Below are positions 57,081-64,000 of a stretch of 64,000 nt of DNA, in pieces. The stretch covers positions 62,001 through 126,000 of the forward strand of contig NZ_LMRS01000056.1 in the NCBI RefSeq assembly GCF_001426195.1, read 5' to 3'. The notes beneath the pieces are model-generated. The model was not told where the DNA came from. It worked only from the letters and a program-made list of their open reading frames with translations, and did not search any database. The translations under genes were made by a program, and so were the position numbers. The DNA is from Sphingomonas sp. Leaf339. Its GTDB lineage: Bacteria; Pseudomonadota; Alphaproteobacteria; Sphingomonadales; Sphingomonadaceae. Position 1 is the stretch's first letter; every line of letters begins with the position of its first letter.

Positions 57081-58015
57081 ATCGCTCTCCAATCGAGGAC
57101 CATCTTCAGACACACCGGGTCGGTGAAGGCTTGTGGATAGGCATCGCCCGCCACCGCTGCAGGACGGACATGACTGATAAGCCCATCCAGATGGAGCAGC
57201 CCGGTATCGATGAGCGCCAGGACCGCAGCGATATCGGCCGGCGAGAATTCGGCCGCGATCCGTAACCGCGCCTCGCGCATGAACGCCGGCGGAAACGCAA
57301 ACGACAGGCGATCGTAAAATCCGGCCAGGACGACCTCGCCGCCCTTTGCCAATCGGTCGAAAGCGAGATCAAGAACATCGGACGCCCCGCTGGCATCGCA
57401 GATCACACTGTAATCCCGACGCGGATCATCAGCCGGATCAATTACCTGATAACCAACCCCGTCACGGCGATCCGGATTGGTTTCCCAGACGGTCGGGATA
57501 CTACCATCACAAGCAACGGCGATCCGCGCGATCAACCGGCCGAGTATGCCATGGCCGACGATCAGATCAGGTACGCCGCCGATCGTGATCGCGTGATGCG
57601 CCGTCGCCGCCAGTGCCAGCAGGATGCCGTCGCGACCCAGCGATTCGCGGATCGGAATGGCGCGGGCGGCGGGCAGGATGACATGGCGGGCCGAACCACC
57701 GAACAATCCGCGAGCGCCTTGATAGCAATTGGCGCCGGGCACGAACACCCACTCTCCGATCCGCGACCTGGCATCGATCCCGGCATCGATCCCGGCATCG
57801 ATGATCCGGCCTACCGATTCGTATCCTGGCACCAGCGGGTATCCCATACCCGGGAAGCTCGGCATCCTGCCTGTCCACAGCATCTTCTCGGTGCCAGAAG
57901 AAATGCCGCTCCAGTCGACTTCGACGAGGACATGGTCGGCGGCCATCGGCATCAGCGCCAGCTTTCGCAGCGCCAATTTCTCCGGTGCCTCCAGTATGAC
58001 CGCTACCGCGTCCAC
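57077..58015 (-). CDS. bchC: 3-hydroxyethyl bacteriochlorophyllide dehydrogenase
   Basis: The 312-residue MDR-type dehydrogenase oxidises the C3 hydroxyethyl group to acetyl. It contains SGISSGTEKMLWTGRMPSFP and GYPLVPGYESVGR. The start is set at GTG 58015 (MDAVAVILEAPEK) with GGGGAG upstream; an ATG nine codons earlier is possible but less family-like. An in-frame 12-base tandem repeat encodes DAGIDAGIDAR near residue 75. It heads bchCXYZ-puf, with a promoter and PpsR site upstream. Confidence 0.93.
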   Translation of the reverse strand: MDAVAVILEAPEKLALRKLALMPMAADHVLVEVDWSGISSGTEKMLWTGRMPSFPGMGYPLVPGYESVGRIIDAGIDAGIDARSRIGEWVFVPGANCYQGARGLFGGSARHVILPAARAIPIRESLGRDGILLALAATAHHAITIGGVPDLIVGHGILGRLIARIAVACDGSIPTVWETNPDRRDGVGYQVIDPADDPRRDYSVICDASGASDVLDLAFDRLAKGGEVVLAGFYDRLSFAFPPAFMREARLRIAAEFSPADIAAVLALIDTGLLHLDGLISHVRPAAVAGDAYPQAFTDPVCLKMVLDWRAI

Positions 58016-58062
58016 ACGCCCATCTCCCCAACCACAAGCCATATGACGCTGTGTTATCCGTA

Positions 58063-58102
58063 ATCTTATCTGGACGTTTTATATTGTCAAATTATTTGGA
58101 CA
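58063..58102 (-). promoter_or_regulatory. bchC promoter with overlapping PpsR site
   Basis: On the minus strand TTGACA (58085-58090) and TAAGAT (58063-58068) are 16 bases apart, a good sigma70-type promoter for bchC. The PpsR site TGTCAAATTATTTGGACA (58085-58102, TGT-N12-ACA) covers the -35 and also the last codons of crtF. The stretch is markedly AT-rich for this genome. Repression by occupying the -35 is inferred from the known PpsR mechanism. Confidence 0.8.
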
Positions 58103-59228
58103 GTGTCGTTTTCGCGGTGATGACACGGGCCGTGATCGGCATCGTAGTTGGTCGATGTTGAATGTGGGAAAAGCCCGCTTCAGACAGCATGGCGCTGATC
58201 TCATCGGCACGGCGCGGACGGCCGGAGCCCATCGCCAGCAGATAGAATCCGAAATAGGCATCGCCGGCCGGCTCCGCGCCGCGCGTGTCCGCCATCGGCT
58301 CAGCGATAAACAGCGTACCGCCCGGCGCTAACGCCCGATTGATCTGGCGCAACAGCGTCATCGCGGAGGCATCGTCGTGATCGTGCAGTACGCGGATCAA
58401 CGAAATGATGTCGTATCCGGTCGGCAGGGGATCGCGCAGGAAATCACCACCATATATCCGCGTCCGAGCAGACAGACCCGCCGAGTCGAATCGATCGCGC
58501 GCGCGATCGCCAACGGCGGGCAGATCGAACAGGGCGAGTTTCAGCGCCGGTACACGCGCTCCCACCGCCTGCAGGAATGCCCCCTCGCCACCACCGACAT
58601 CCAGCAACCGCTGGTGCCGATGGAAGGGGTAGGCGTCGATGGCCTGCGTCGCCACCATCGGCTGCGACGCCGCCATCAGGGCCGAATACGCCGCGACCGA
58701 GCCGGCATCACCCCGCCCCGAATCCTCCGCATAGTGCCACAGACCGGACAAAGCTCCGCCGCCGCCACCCCGCCGTAGCAACGCGACCGGATCGGCAAGA
58801 TCGGCATAGAGCAGGCGATGATGCGCCACCATCTCGGCAATTCCGCGATTGCCGCGCAACGCCGCGCCCTCGCTGCCCAGCACCCATTGGTCGCCCAGCC
58901 GCTCGACCAGCCCCAGTGCCGCCGCCCCCCGCAACAGGCGGTCCGCGCCCGGCAGCGGCAGGTCGATCCGCGCGGCAATAGTCGCCGTGTCCAGCGCTCC
59001 TTCCGCTAGCACTCCCAGCAACCCGGTCTCGATGCACGCGGACAGGATTTGTGAATAGGTGAAGCCAGCCACCATATCGAACAACGTTCGCGCCCGTCGC
59101 CGGGCGATCGGCCGGGTCAGGGGAAAGCGCGTCGCGAACCGTTGAAATCCAGGCGACGACAGGCAGCGGTTCCGCCAGGTGATCCATCGGCCGCGCCATC
59201 CGAAATTTCTGTCTGTAGACGAAACCAT
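58092..59228 (-). CDS. crtF: hydroxyneurosporene/demethylspheroidene O-methyltransferase
   Basis: The 378-residue SAM-dependent methyltransferase adds the 1-methoxy group in the spheroidene/spirilloxanthin pathway. The N-terminal WRNRCLSSPGFQRFATRFPL and ARTLFDMVAGFTYSQIL are family-typical; the SAM loop LLDVGGGEGAFL is near residue 208 and IRVLHDHDD lies near residue 288. ATG at 59228 is the only start before conserved sequence and sits one base from a PpsR palindrome. Its stop lies in the bchC promoter. Confidence 0.92.
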   Translation of the reverse strand: MVSSTDRNFGWRGRWITWRNRCLSSPGFQRFATRFPLTRPIARRRARTLFDMVAGFTYSQILSACIETGLLGVLAEGALDTATIAARIDLPLPGADRLLRGAAALGLVERLGDQWVLGSEGAALRGNRGIAEMVAHHRLLYADLADPVALLRRGGGGGALSGLWHYAEDSGRGDAGSVAAYSALMAASQPMVATQAIDAYPFHRHQRLLDVGGGEGAFLQAVGARVPALKLALFDLPAVGDRARDRFDSAGLSARTRIYGGDFLRDPLPTGYDIISLIRVLHDHDDASAMTLLRQINRALAPGGTLFIAEPMADTRGAEPAGDAYFGFYLLAMGSGRPRRADEISAMLSEAGFSHIQHRPTTMPITARVITAKTTLSK

Positions 59229-59229
59229 A

Positions 59230-59247
59230 TGTCCAGTTGTCTGGACA
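59230..59247. promoter_or_regulatory. PpsR site between crtF and crtD
   Basis: TGTCCAGTTGTCTGGACA is a perfect TGT-N12-ACA palindrome with 7-base arms in the 54-base gap between the divergent crtF and crtD. It ends one base before the crtF ATG and 35 bases before the crtD ATG, so it could repress both. A minus-strand TTGACC at about 59264 would give crtF a nearly leaderless message. Confidence 0.8.
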
Positions 59248-59282
59248 CATGCTAGCGTCAGGTCAACGGAGGATGCGAACGC

Positions 59283-60836
59283 ATGCCGGACGAACGCGTG
59301 GTCGTGATCGGTGGGGGAGTCGGCGGATTGGTCAGCGCCGCCTTGCTTGCCGCGCGCGGTTGCGAAGTGACGCTGGTAGAGGCGGCGGCGGGGCCGGGTG
59401 GCAAGCTACGCGCCGTGATGGTCGATGGCCGGCCGATCGACGGCGGTCCAACCGTCTTTACTCTGCGTGACGTATTCGAGGATATTTTCGCCGATTGCGA
59501 CGCATCGCTCGCCGACCAGTTGACGATGCGGCCAGCCATCAAGCTCGCTCGCCATGCTTGGGGCGATGCCCAGCTCGATCTTTTTGCTGATCCTGACTGC
59601 AACGAGGCCGCGATCGGCGACTTCGCCGGCGCGGCCGACGCGCGGGGCTATCGCGCCTTCCGGGCCGAGGCGAAACGTCTGTTCGACGCCCTCGATGGTC
59701 CGTTCCTGCACAACACGAAGACCGATCCGATCACGCTTGGCTGGCGGATGGGCGCGCGAGGCTTCGGCGATTATTGCACACTCAGGCCCTACACATCGCT
59801 GTGGAGCGCGCTCGGCGGCTATTTCGGCGACGCCCGATTGCGACAATTATTCGGCCGCTACGCCACCTATTGCGGCTCGTCTCCTTTCCGTTGTCCCGCC
59901 ACGCTGATGCTGATCGCGCATGTCGAGGCGAGCGGCGTGTGGCTGATCGATGGCGGCATGCACCGGCTGGCACAGGCACTCGAGGCGCTAGGCCGACGCC
60001 ACGGCGTACGCTTTCGCTACGGCACGCCGGTCCGCGATATCCTCGTTGAACATGGTCGCGCCGCTGGCGTCACTCTGGCAACCGGCGAACGGATCGGCGC
60101 GAGTGCCGTGGTCTGCAACGCCGATCCTGCCGCGATCGGCGCCGGCGTCTTCGGGCACGCGTCCCGGCGGGCCGCCGCTTCTGTCAAACCGCAACGCCGC
60201 TCACTCAGCGCCATGGTCTGGACCGCGCAGGCGAAGGCATCAGGCTTTTCGCTCGCACGCCACAATGTCTTCTTTTCTCCCGATTACGCCGCCGAGTTCG
60301 CCGCGCTTGCCGCCGGACAACTCGCGGACGCACCCAGCGTGTACGTCTGCGCGCAGGATCGCGACGACACCGGCAACACGCCATCCGGCGACGAGCGGGT
60401 GCAGATCATCGTCAACGCACCACCCACCGGCGACGGCGCCGGCTTTACCCCAGCGGAGATCGACACATGCAGACGGCGAATGCTGGACGGCGTTTCGCGG
60501 GCGGGACTTTCGCTCGATCTGGCGCCGTCATCGGTGTTGACGACACCGGTCGATTTCGCGGCGATGTTTCCGTCGACGGGTGGAGCCCTTTATGGACCGG
60601 CCTCGCACGGGTGGGCGGCCTCCTTCCGCCGGCAGGGCAGCCGGACACGGATCCCTGGGCTCTATTGCGCGGGCGGGAGCACCCACCCCGGCGCGGGCGT
60701 CCCGATGGCGGCGCTTTCCGGCCGACTAGCCGCCGCCTGCCTGCTCAGGGACCGCGCTTCGACGTCGCGGTCCGTCCGAACGGTTATGCCTGGTGGTATA
60801 TCGACGCGACCAGCGCAGACGGTGCCTACGGGCTGA
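59283..60836 (+). CDS. crtD: 1-hydroxycarotenoid 3,4-desaturase
   Basis: A 517-residue FAD-dependent phytoene-desaturase-like enzyme that inserts the 3,4 double bond into hydroxylated carotenoids. The FAD motif VVIGGGVGGLVSAALLAARG is at residues 7-26; the C-terminal FAD block GLYCAGGSTHPGAGVPMAALSGRLAA is near 460-485 (quoted in parts). ATG at 59283 follows GGAGG. The last roughly 30 residues overlap crtC in another frame. Order crtDC is normal for this pathway. Confidence 0.93.
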   Translation: MPDERVVVIGGGVGGLVSAALLAARGCEVTLVEAAAGPGGKLRAVMVDGRPIDGGPTVFTLRDVFEDIFADCDASLADQLTMRPAIKLARHAWGDAQLDLFADPDCNEAAIGDFAGAADARGYRAFRAEAKRLFDALDGPFLHNTKTDPITLGWRMGARGFGDYCTLRPYTSLWSALGGYFGDARLRQLFGRYATYCGSSPFRCPATLMLIAHVEASGVWLIDGGMHRLAQALEALGRRHGVRFRYGTPVRDILVEHGRAAGVTLATGERIGASAVVCNADPAAIGAGVFGHASRRAAASVKPQRRSLSAMVWTAQAKASGFSLARHNVFFSPDYAAEFAALAAGQLADAPSVYVCAQDRDDTGNTPSGDERVQIIVNAPPTGDGAGFTPAEIDTCRRRMLDGVSRAGLSLDLAPSSVLTTPVDFAAMFPSTGGALYGPASHGWAASFRRQGSRTRIPGLYCAGGSTHPGAGVPMAALSGRLAAACLLRDRASTSRSVRTVMPGGISTRPAQTVPTG

Positions 60837-61669
60837 CCATCATCGCCTTCATCGGCAGCGTCTTTTCCCCCTATTACAAGCTCAGCGGCCGTCGCCGACC
60901 CGACAATCACTGTGCGATCAACGTCTCGCTCAGTGGCCCGCGCGCCAACGCCTGGGCGATGACCGAGCGTCCCGCCTCCCGCGTCGATCGCGGCGCTGAT
61001 CATTTCACCGTCGGCCCCAGCGGCCTGTCGTGGGACGGCGACACGCTGGTGATCGAGATCGACGAGATTTCCGCGCCGCTGCCGTACCGGGTGCGCGGCA
61101 CGGTGCGCGTGTCACCGGAGATGATCGGCACCACCGCCTTCGCGCTCGATCCCGCCGGTAAGCATCGCTGGCATCCGGTCGCGCCGCGCGCCCGCGTCTC
61201 GGTCGAGATGACGCATCCCAGCGTGCGCTGGTCCGGCGACGGATATTTCGATTCGAATTTTGGTGACGAGCCGCTGGAGGACGGGTTCGACGACTGGCAC
61301 TGGTCGCGCGCGCATCTGAAAAACGATGTCGCCGTGCTGTACGAGGGTCGCCGGCATGACGGTACGCCATTCGATCTCGCGCTGAAATTCGATCGACAAG
61401 GGCGCTGGCACGATGTCGTACAGCCCGCCGCCGCCAGCTTGCCCCGCACCGGCTGGCTGGTGAAGCGCGCCACCCGCGCCGACGCCGGCCACGCCCCCCG
61501 TGTCATCAAGACATGGATCGATGCACCCTTCTACGCCCGCACTGCGCTCGCGACCCGGCTGTTCGGCGAAGACGTCGCGGCAGTGCATGAAAGCCTGTCG
61601 CTTGGGCGCTTTCGCTCACCGATCATCCAGTCGATGCTCCCCTACCGGATGCCGCGCGCGTTCTGGTAA
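60665..61669 (+). CDS. crtC: carotenoid 1,2-hydratase (start uncertain)
   Basis: The protein hydrates the terminal 1,2 bond of neurosporene or lycopene. Conserved family sequence begins at about 60770 (GYAWWYIDATSADG) and runs through FIGSVFSPYY, NHCAINVSLSGP, WDGDTLVIEIDEI and GDGYFDSNFGDEPLEDGF to the end. There is no in-frame ATG or GTG near that point; TTG at 60665, inside crtD, is the only standard-type start upstream, giving about 334 residues. A CTG or reinitiation nearer 60740 is possible. The gene ends over orf58 on the other strand. Confidence 0.85.
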   Translation: MRGREHPPRRGRPDGGAFRPTSRRLPAQGPRFDVAVRPNGYAWWYIDATSADGAYGLTIIAFIGSVFSPYYKLSGRRRPDNHCAINVSLSGPRANAWAMTERPASRVDRGADHFTVGPSGLSWDGDTLVIEIDEISAPLPYRVRGTVRVSPEMIGTTAFALDPAGKHRWHPVAPRARVSVEMTHPSVRWSGDGYFDSNFGDEPLEDGFDDWHWSRAHLKNDVAVLYEGRRHDGTPFDLALKFDRQGRWHDVVQPAAASLPRTGWLVKRATRADAGHAPRVIKTWIDAPFYARTALATRLFGEDVAAVHESLSLGRFRSPIIQSMLPYRMPRAFW

Positions 61670-61792
61670 GGGCGGGGGCTCCTGGTCCTTGGCGATCGCG
61701 CGATTGACCGACACCAGTTGCCAGATGCCGAACACGATCGCCGGCACGCCGACGATCGCCATGTCGAGCAGTCCGAAATACCAGTTGCTCAT
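61616..61792 (-). CDS. orf58, small membrane-anchored protein downstream of bchO
   Basis: A 58-residue ORF beginning MSNWYFGLLDMAIVGVPAIVF with one hydrophobic segment, then a basic and Pro-rich tail (KDQEPPPLPERARHP). Its ATG is inside the bchO stop (ATGA), so it is likely translated with bchO. Its 3' end overlaps the crtC coding end on the opposite strand by 54 bases. No family is recognised. It was read directly from the sequence. Confidence 0.7.
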   Translation of the reverse strand: MSNWYFGLLDMAIVGVPAIVFGIWQLVSVNRAIAKDQEPPPLPERARHPVGEHRLDDR

Positions 61793-62667
61793 CTGCGATC
61801 CTCCACGAACCGCCGGATGATTGCCGCGACCTCGCCCGGCCGCTCTTCATGCGCCAGATGACCCAATCCGGCGAGCGGCATCACTCGTCCGTCCCCGACC
61901 ATCGCCGCCGCGGTTTGCGCAGTGGCGATCGGGATCGCGGTGTCGCCCTCGCCGTGCACCAGCAGCAACGGCGTCGACAATCGTGACAGGTCACGGCGCA
62001 GCGCCTCCAGATTCCAGTCGGCCATCATCGTGATCGCTCCCGCGCAATGCCCCGACGTCGCGAACAATCGTTGGTAGTACCGCACCCCTTCTGCATCGAT
62101 GCGCGACCCGGTACTGCGTGCCAGGAAACGACCGGTTTCCCCCGATCGCCGCGCCATCTGCGCAAAAAGATGCGGGGCGAGCGGATTGACGAACAGCGCA
62201 CGCGCGAGCGCCGGGAAGAGCTGCGCGGCGAGGCCGGGAAACGGCAGCAACGCGGCATCCAGGCCGACCAGCGCCGCAGGCTTCGCCAGTCCATCGATCG
62301 CCATGCGAATCATGATCGCCGCGCCGGCGGAATGGCCGACGACCACGTCCGGCACTTGTGCCATCACGCGCAGCAGATCGGCGAGCGACCGCGCGATCGC
62401 CGGCATCGACAGGCCGCCGATCGGTCGCCCTGTCGTAAAGCCATGTCCCGGCAGATCGGGCGCGATGATCGTAAAATCCGCCGCCAGCAACGGCGCCAGC
62501 GCCCGCCAGCTATGCGTCGCCGCCCCCGTACCATGAAGCAACAGCAATACCGGGCCATCGCCCCATGTCTGAACATGCCAGCGCAGGTGTCCGGCATCGA
62601 CGAAGCGGCTGTGCGCCCGGTTCGGCCAGTCGCGCCCCTCCACGTCCCAGCGCGGCGCGGCGCTCAT
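61789..62667 (-). CDS. bchO: magnesium chelatase accessory protein BchO (alpha/beta hydrolase fold)
   Basis: The 292-residue alpha/beta-hydrolase-fold protein has LLLLHGTGAATHSWR (oxyanion region, residue about 40), the nucleophile elbow VVGHSAGAAIMIRMA (Ser near 115) and a late His in GLGHLAHEERP. BchO always neighbours bchD in PGCs and is thought to aid Mg-chelation; its reaction is unknown. ATGA overlaps join it to bchD upstream and orf58 downstream. Confidence 0.93.
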   Translation of the reverse strand: MSAAPRWDVEGRDWPNRAHSRFVDAGHLRWHVQTWGDGPVLLLLHGTGAATHSWRALAPLLAADFTIIAPDLPGHGFTTGRPIGGLSMPAIARSLADLLRVMAQVPDVVVGHSAGAAIMIRMAIDGLAKPAALVGLDAALLPFPGLAAQLFPALARALFVNPLAPHLFAQMARRSGETGRFLARSTGSRIDAEGVRYYQRLFATSGHCAGAITMMADWNLEALRRDLSRLSTPLLLVHGEGDTAIPIATAQTAAAMVGDGRVMPLAGLGHLAHEERPGEVAAIIRRFVEDRR

Positions 62668-64000
62668 CCGGCTTGCGCCGCGCGGACCGCCGCATGCATC
62701 GTTGCCGCGTCGGCACGCGGCAGCGGCAGATAACGCGCTCGCATCGCCGCGGCGAGCGCCGCGCCCTCCGATCGTGGTCGCGCCGAGATATCGACGAACG
62801 CCGCCGCGATGCCCGCCGCCCCGATCGCGCGCGCCGCCGCTTCCGCATCGGCCTCCGCCAAGGCACGCACCGCGGTGCCATCGGCGGCGATGTTGGCGCG
62901 GCCATCGGTCAGCAGGACGATGAACGGCGTCCGCCCACGCGCCCGCGCATGCTCCGCCAATTCGCGCGCCGCGTTCATCCCCGCCGCGAGCGGTGTCCCG
63001 CCACCGCCCGGCAGTTCGGCGAGCGAACGCCGCGCCCGGACCAGCGACCGCGTCGGCGGCAGCAACAACTCCGCTGACACACCACGAAACGCGACCAGCG
63101 CCACCTCGGCCCGCTTCACATATGCTTCGGCGAGCAACAGCTCCACCGCGCCCTTGGCCTCCGCCAGCCGAGCCAGCGCGGACGAGCCGGACGCATCGAC
63201 CGCAAAGATCGTCAGCGCCTGTGCCCGCGTCTCGAACCGCCGAATGCGCAAGTCATCGCGGCGGATTTTTACACCCGTACCGTCGCGCAATCGCTGCCAA
63301 GGTGCCGCCGCGCGCAGTGTATCGATCAGGCTCAACCGACGCCCGCCGCCGGGCATGCCGGCCCGCGCACCCATCGGCCGCCCCCGTGCGCCGGACGCCC
63401 GCCGCTCGCCGGCCCCGCTGGCCCGTGTCGTTTTGCGCCCGCGCCCGGCGGCGATGCGTGCGAGAATATCCTTCGGCAACGCGGCCAGCGCCGCCGCCAG
63501 GACGATGTCGTCGAGCGCACCCGGTTCGCCCCGCTCCTGTTCGCCAGCATCGGAGTCCGGCGGCGGTGGCGCATCCGGCGGGGACTCGTCAGCCGGGGCT
63601 GGCATCCGCATGGCCCGCGGACCCAGCACCAGCCGCGCGGCCAGCGCCACGTCCTCCGCCACCATCCCGTCGCGGCCCGCCCATTGGGCCAAAGCCCGCG
63701 CCACCTTCAGCGCAAACAGCGAAGCCCGCGCCGAATCGATACCCAACGCGGCCGCGGTGGCGACCAGCGCTTCGGCAGCGTCCGCCTCCGTTGTAGGCGA
63801 AGGATCGGCAGCCGAAATGTCCGGCGACGGTCCGTTATCATCCCGCGGCCTACCAGCGTCCGCCAAATCCACTTGAAACGCCAACCGTTCGATCAACGCC
63901 GCCGGCGGCCGTTCGTCAGGCTCGATGCCATCGTCGAGCGCCACCACCACGAACCGAGAGGGCCCCGTATCGATCGCCCCCGCCAGCCGCCCCGCCATCG
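62664..64000 (-). CDS. bchD: magnesium chelatase subunit D (5' end beyond window)
   Basis: About 445 C-terminal residues are visible. They include ALDDGIEPDERPPAALIERLAF from the inactive AAA+ part, an acidic Pro-rich linker (ADESPPDAPPPPDSDAGEQE), a basic Gly/Arg segment, and the von Willebrand A domain with the MIDAS motif AVDASGSSALARL and LLTDGRANIAADG. BchD bridges BchI and BchH in the chelatase. The true start lies past the right edge; an ATG at 63998 is internal. Confidence 0.94.
   Translation of the reverse strand, partial: MAGRLAGAIDTGPSRFVVVALDDGIEPDERPPAALIERLAFQVDLADAGRPRDDNGPSPDISAADPSPTTEADAAEALVATAAALGIDSARASLFALKVARALAQWAGRDGMVAEDVALAARLVLGPRAMRMPAPADESPPDAPPPPDSDAGEQERGEPGALDDIVLAAALAALPKDILARIAAGRGRKTTRASGAGERRASGARGRPMGARAGMPGGGRRLSLIDTLRAAAPWQRLRDGTGVKIRRDDLRIRRFETRAQALTIFAVDASGSSALARLAEAKGAVELLLAEAYVKRAEVALVAFRGVSAELLLPPTRSLVRARRSLAELPGGGGTPLAAGMNAARELAEHARARGRTPFIVLLTDGRANIAADGTAVRALAEADAEAAARAIGAAGIAAAFVDISARPRSEGAALAAAMRARYLPLPRADAATMHAAVRAAQAG

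Overview
The window is high-GC DNA from an alphaproteobacterium. It is most likely a sphingomonad-type aerobic anoxygenic phototroph. The assignment rests on the gene order of the photosynthesis gene cluster (PGC) and on the oxygen-dependent cyclase AcsF. No bchE and no classical pufQ are visible. The sugar-acid, beta-galactosidase and trehalose genes of a plant-associated or oligotrophic lifestyle lie beside the PGC. The organism was inferred by reading; no database search was run.

Region 1 (1-4670) handles propionyl-CoA: the start of methylmalonyl-CoA mutase, an enoyl-CoA hydratase, methylmalonyl-CoA epimerase and PccB lie on the minus strand, and a PccR/ScfR-type regulator diverges from them over repeated TTGCGAA boxes. 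Region 2 (4728-9761) is a trehalose operon, otsB - GH15 hydrolase - otsA, followed by an MscS channel. Region 3 (9928-17556) is uronate and sugar-acid catabolism: an SSS symporter with dgoK and dgoA, then a uxaB-like reductase and uxaA diverging from uxaC over an 18-bp LacI-type palindrome. Region 4 (17560-24961) holds a TPR protein with a small membrane protein, a small exported protein, zwf and an exported GH2 beta-galactosidase.

Region 5 (about 25.1 kb to the right edge) is the PGC. Its units are: a membrane-anchored cytochrome c (+); bchG-pucC-bchP-tspO-orf81 (-); ppaA-ppsR (-); bchFNBHLM-lhaA-puhABC-orf98-acsF-puhE-hemA (+); crtF-bchCXYZ-orf49-pufBALMC-DUF3422 (-); crtDC (+); and bchD-bchO-orf58 (-), with bchD running off the edge. 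Together they encode most steps from 5-aminolevulinate through Mg-chelation, ring closure and reduction to phytylated bacteriochlorophyll a, plus the reaction centre, LH1, assembly factors and late spheroidene-type carotenoid steps. bchI and the early carotenoid genes (crtE, crtB, crtI) are not in the window. Most adjacent genes overlap by 1-4 bases (ATGA/GTGA), which suggests translational coupling.

The most informative signals outside genes are 18-bp TGT-N12-ACA PpsR-type sites in front of bchC, between crtF and crtD, doubled between ppaA and bchF, as a CGT-N12-ACG variant in front of bchG, and upstream of the stand-alone cytochrome c. The last one ties that cytochrome to the photosynthesis regulon. 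Four small unassigned ORFs (orf81, orf98, orf49, orf58) sit in fixed positions inside PGC operons and are the best candidates for undescribed photosystem assembly or regulatory proteins.
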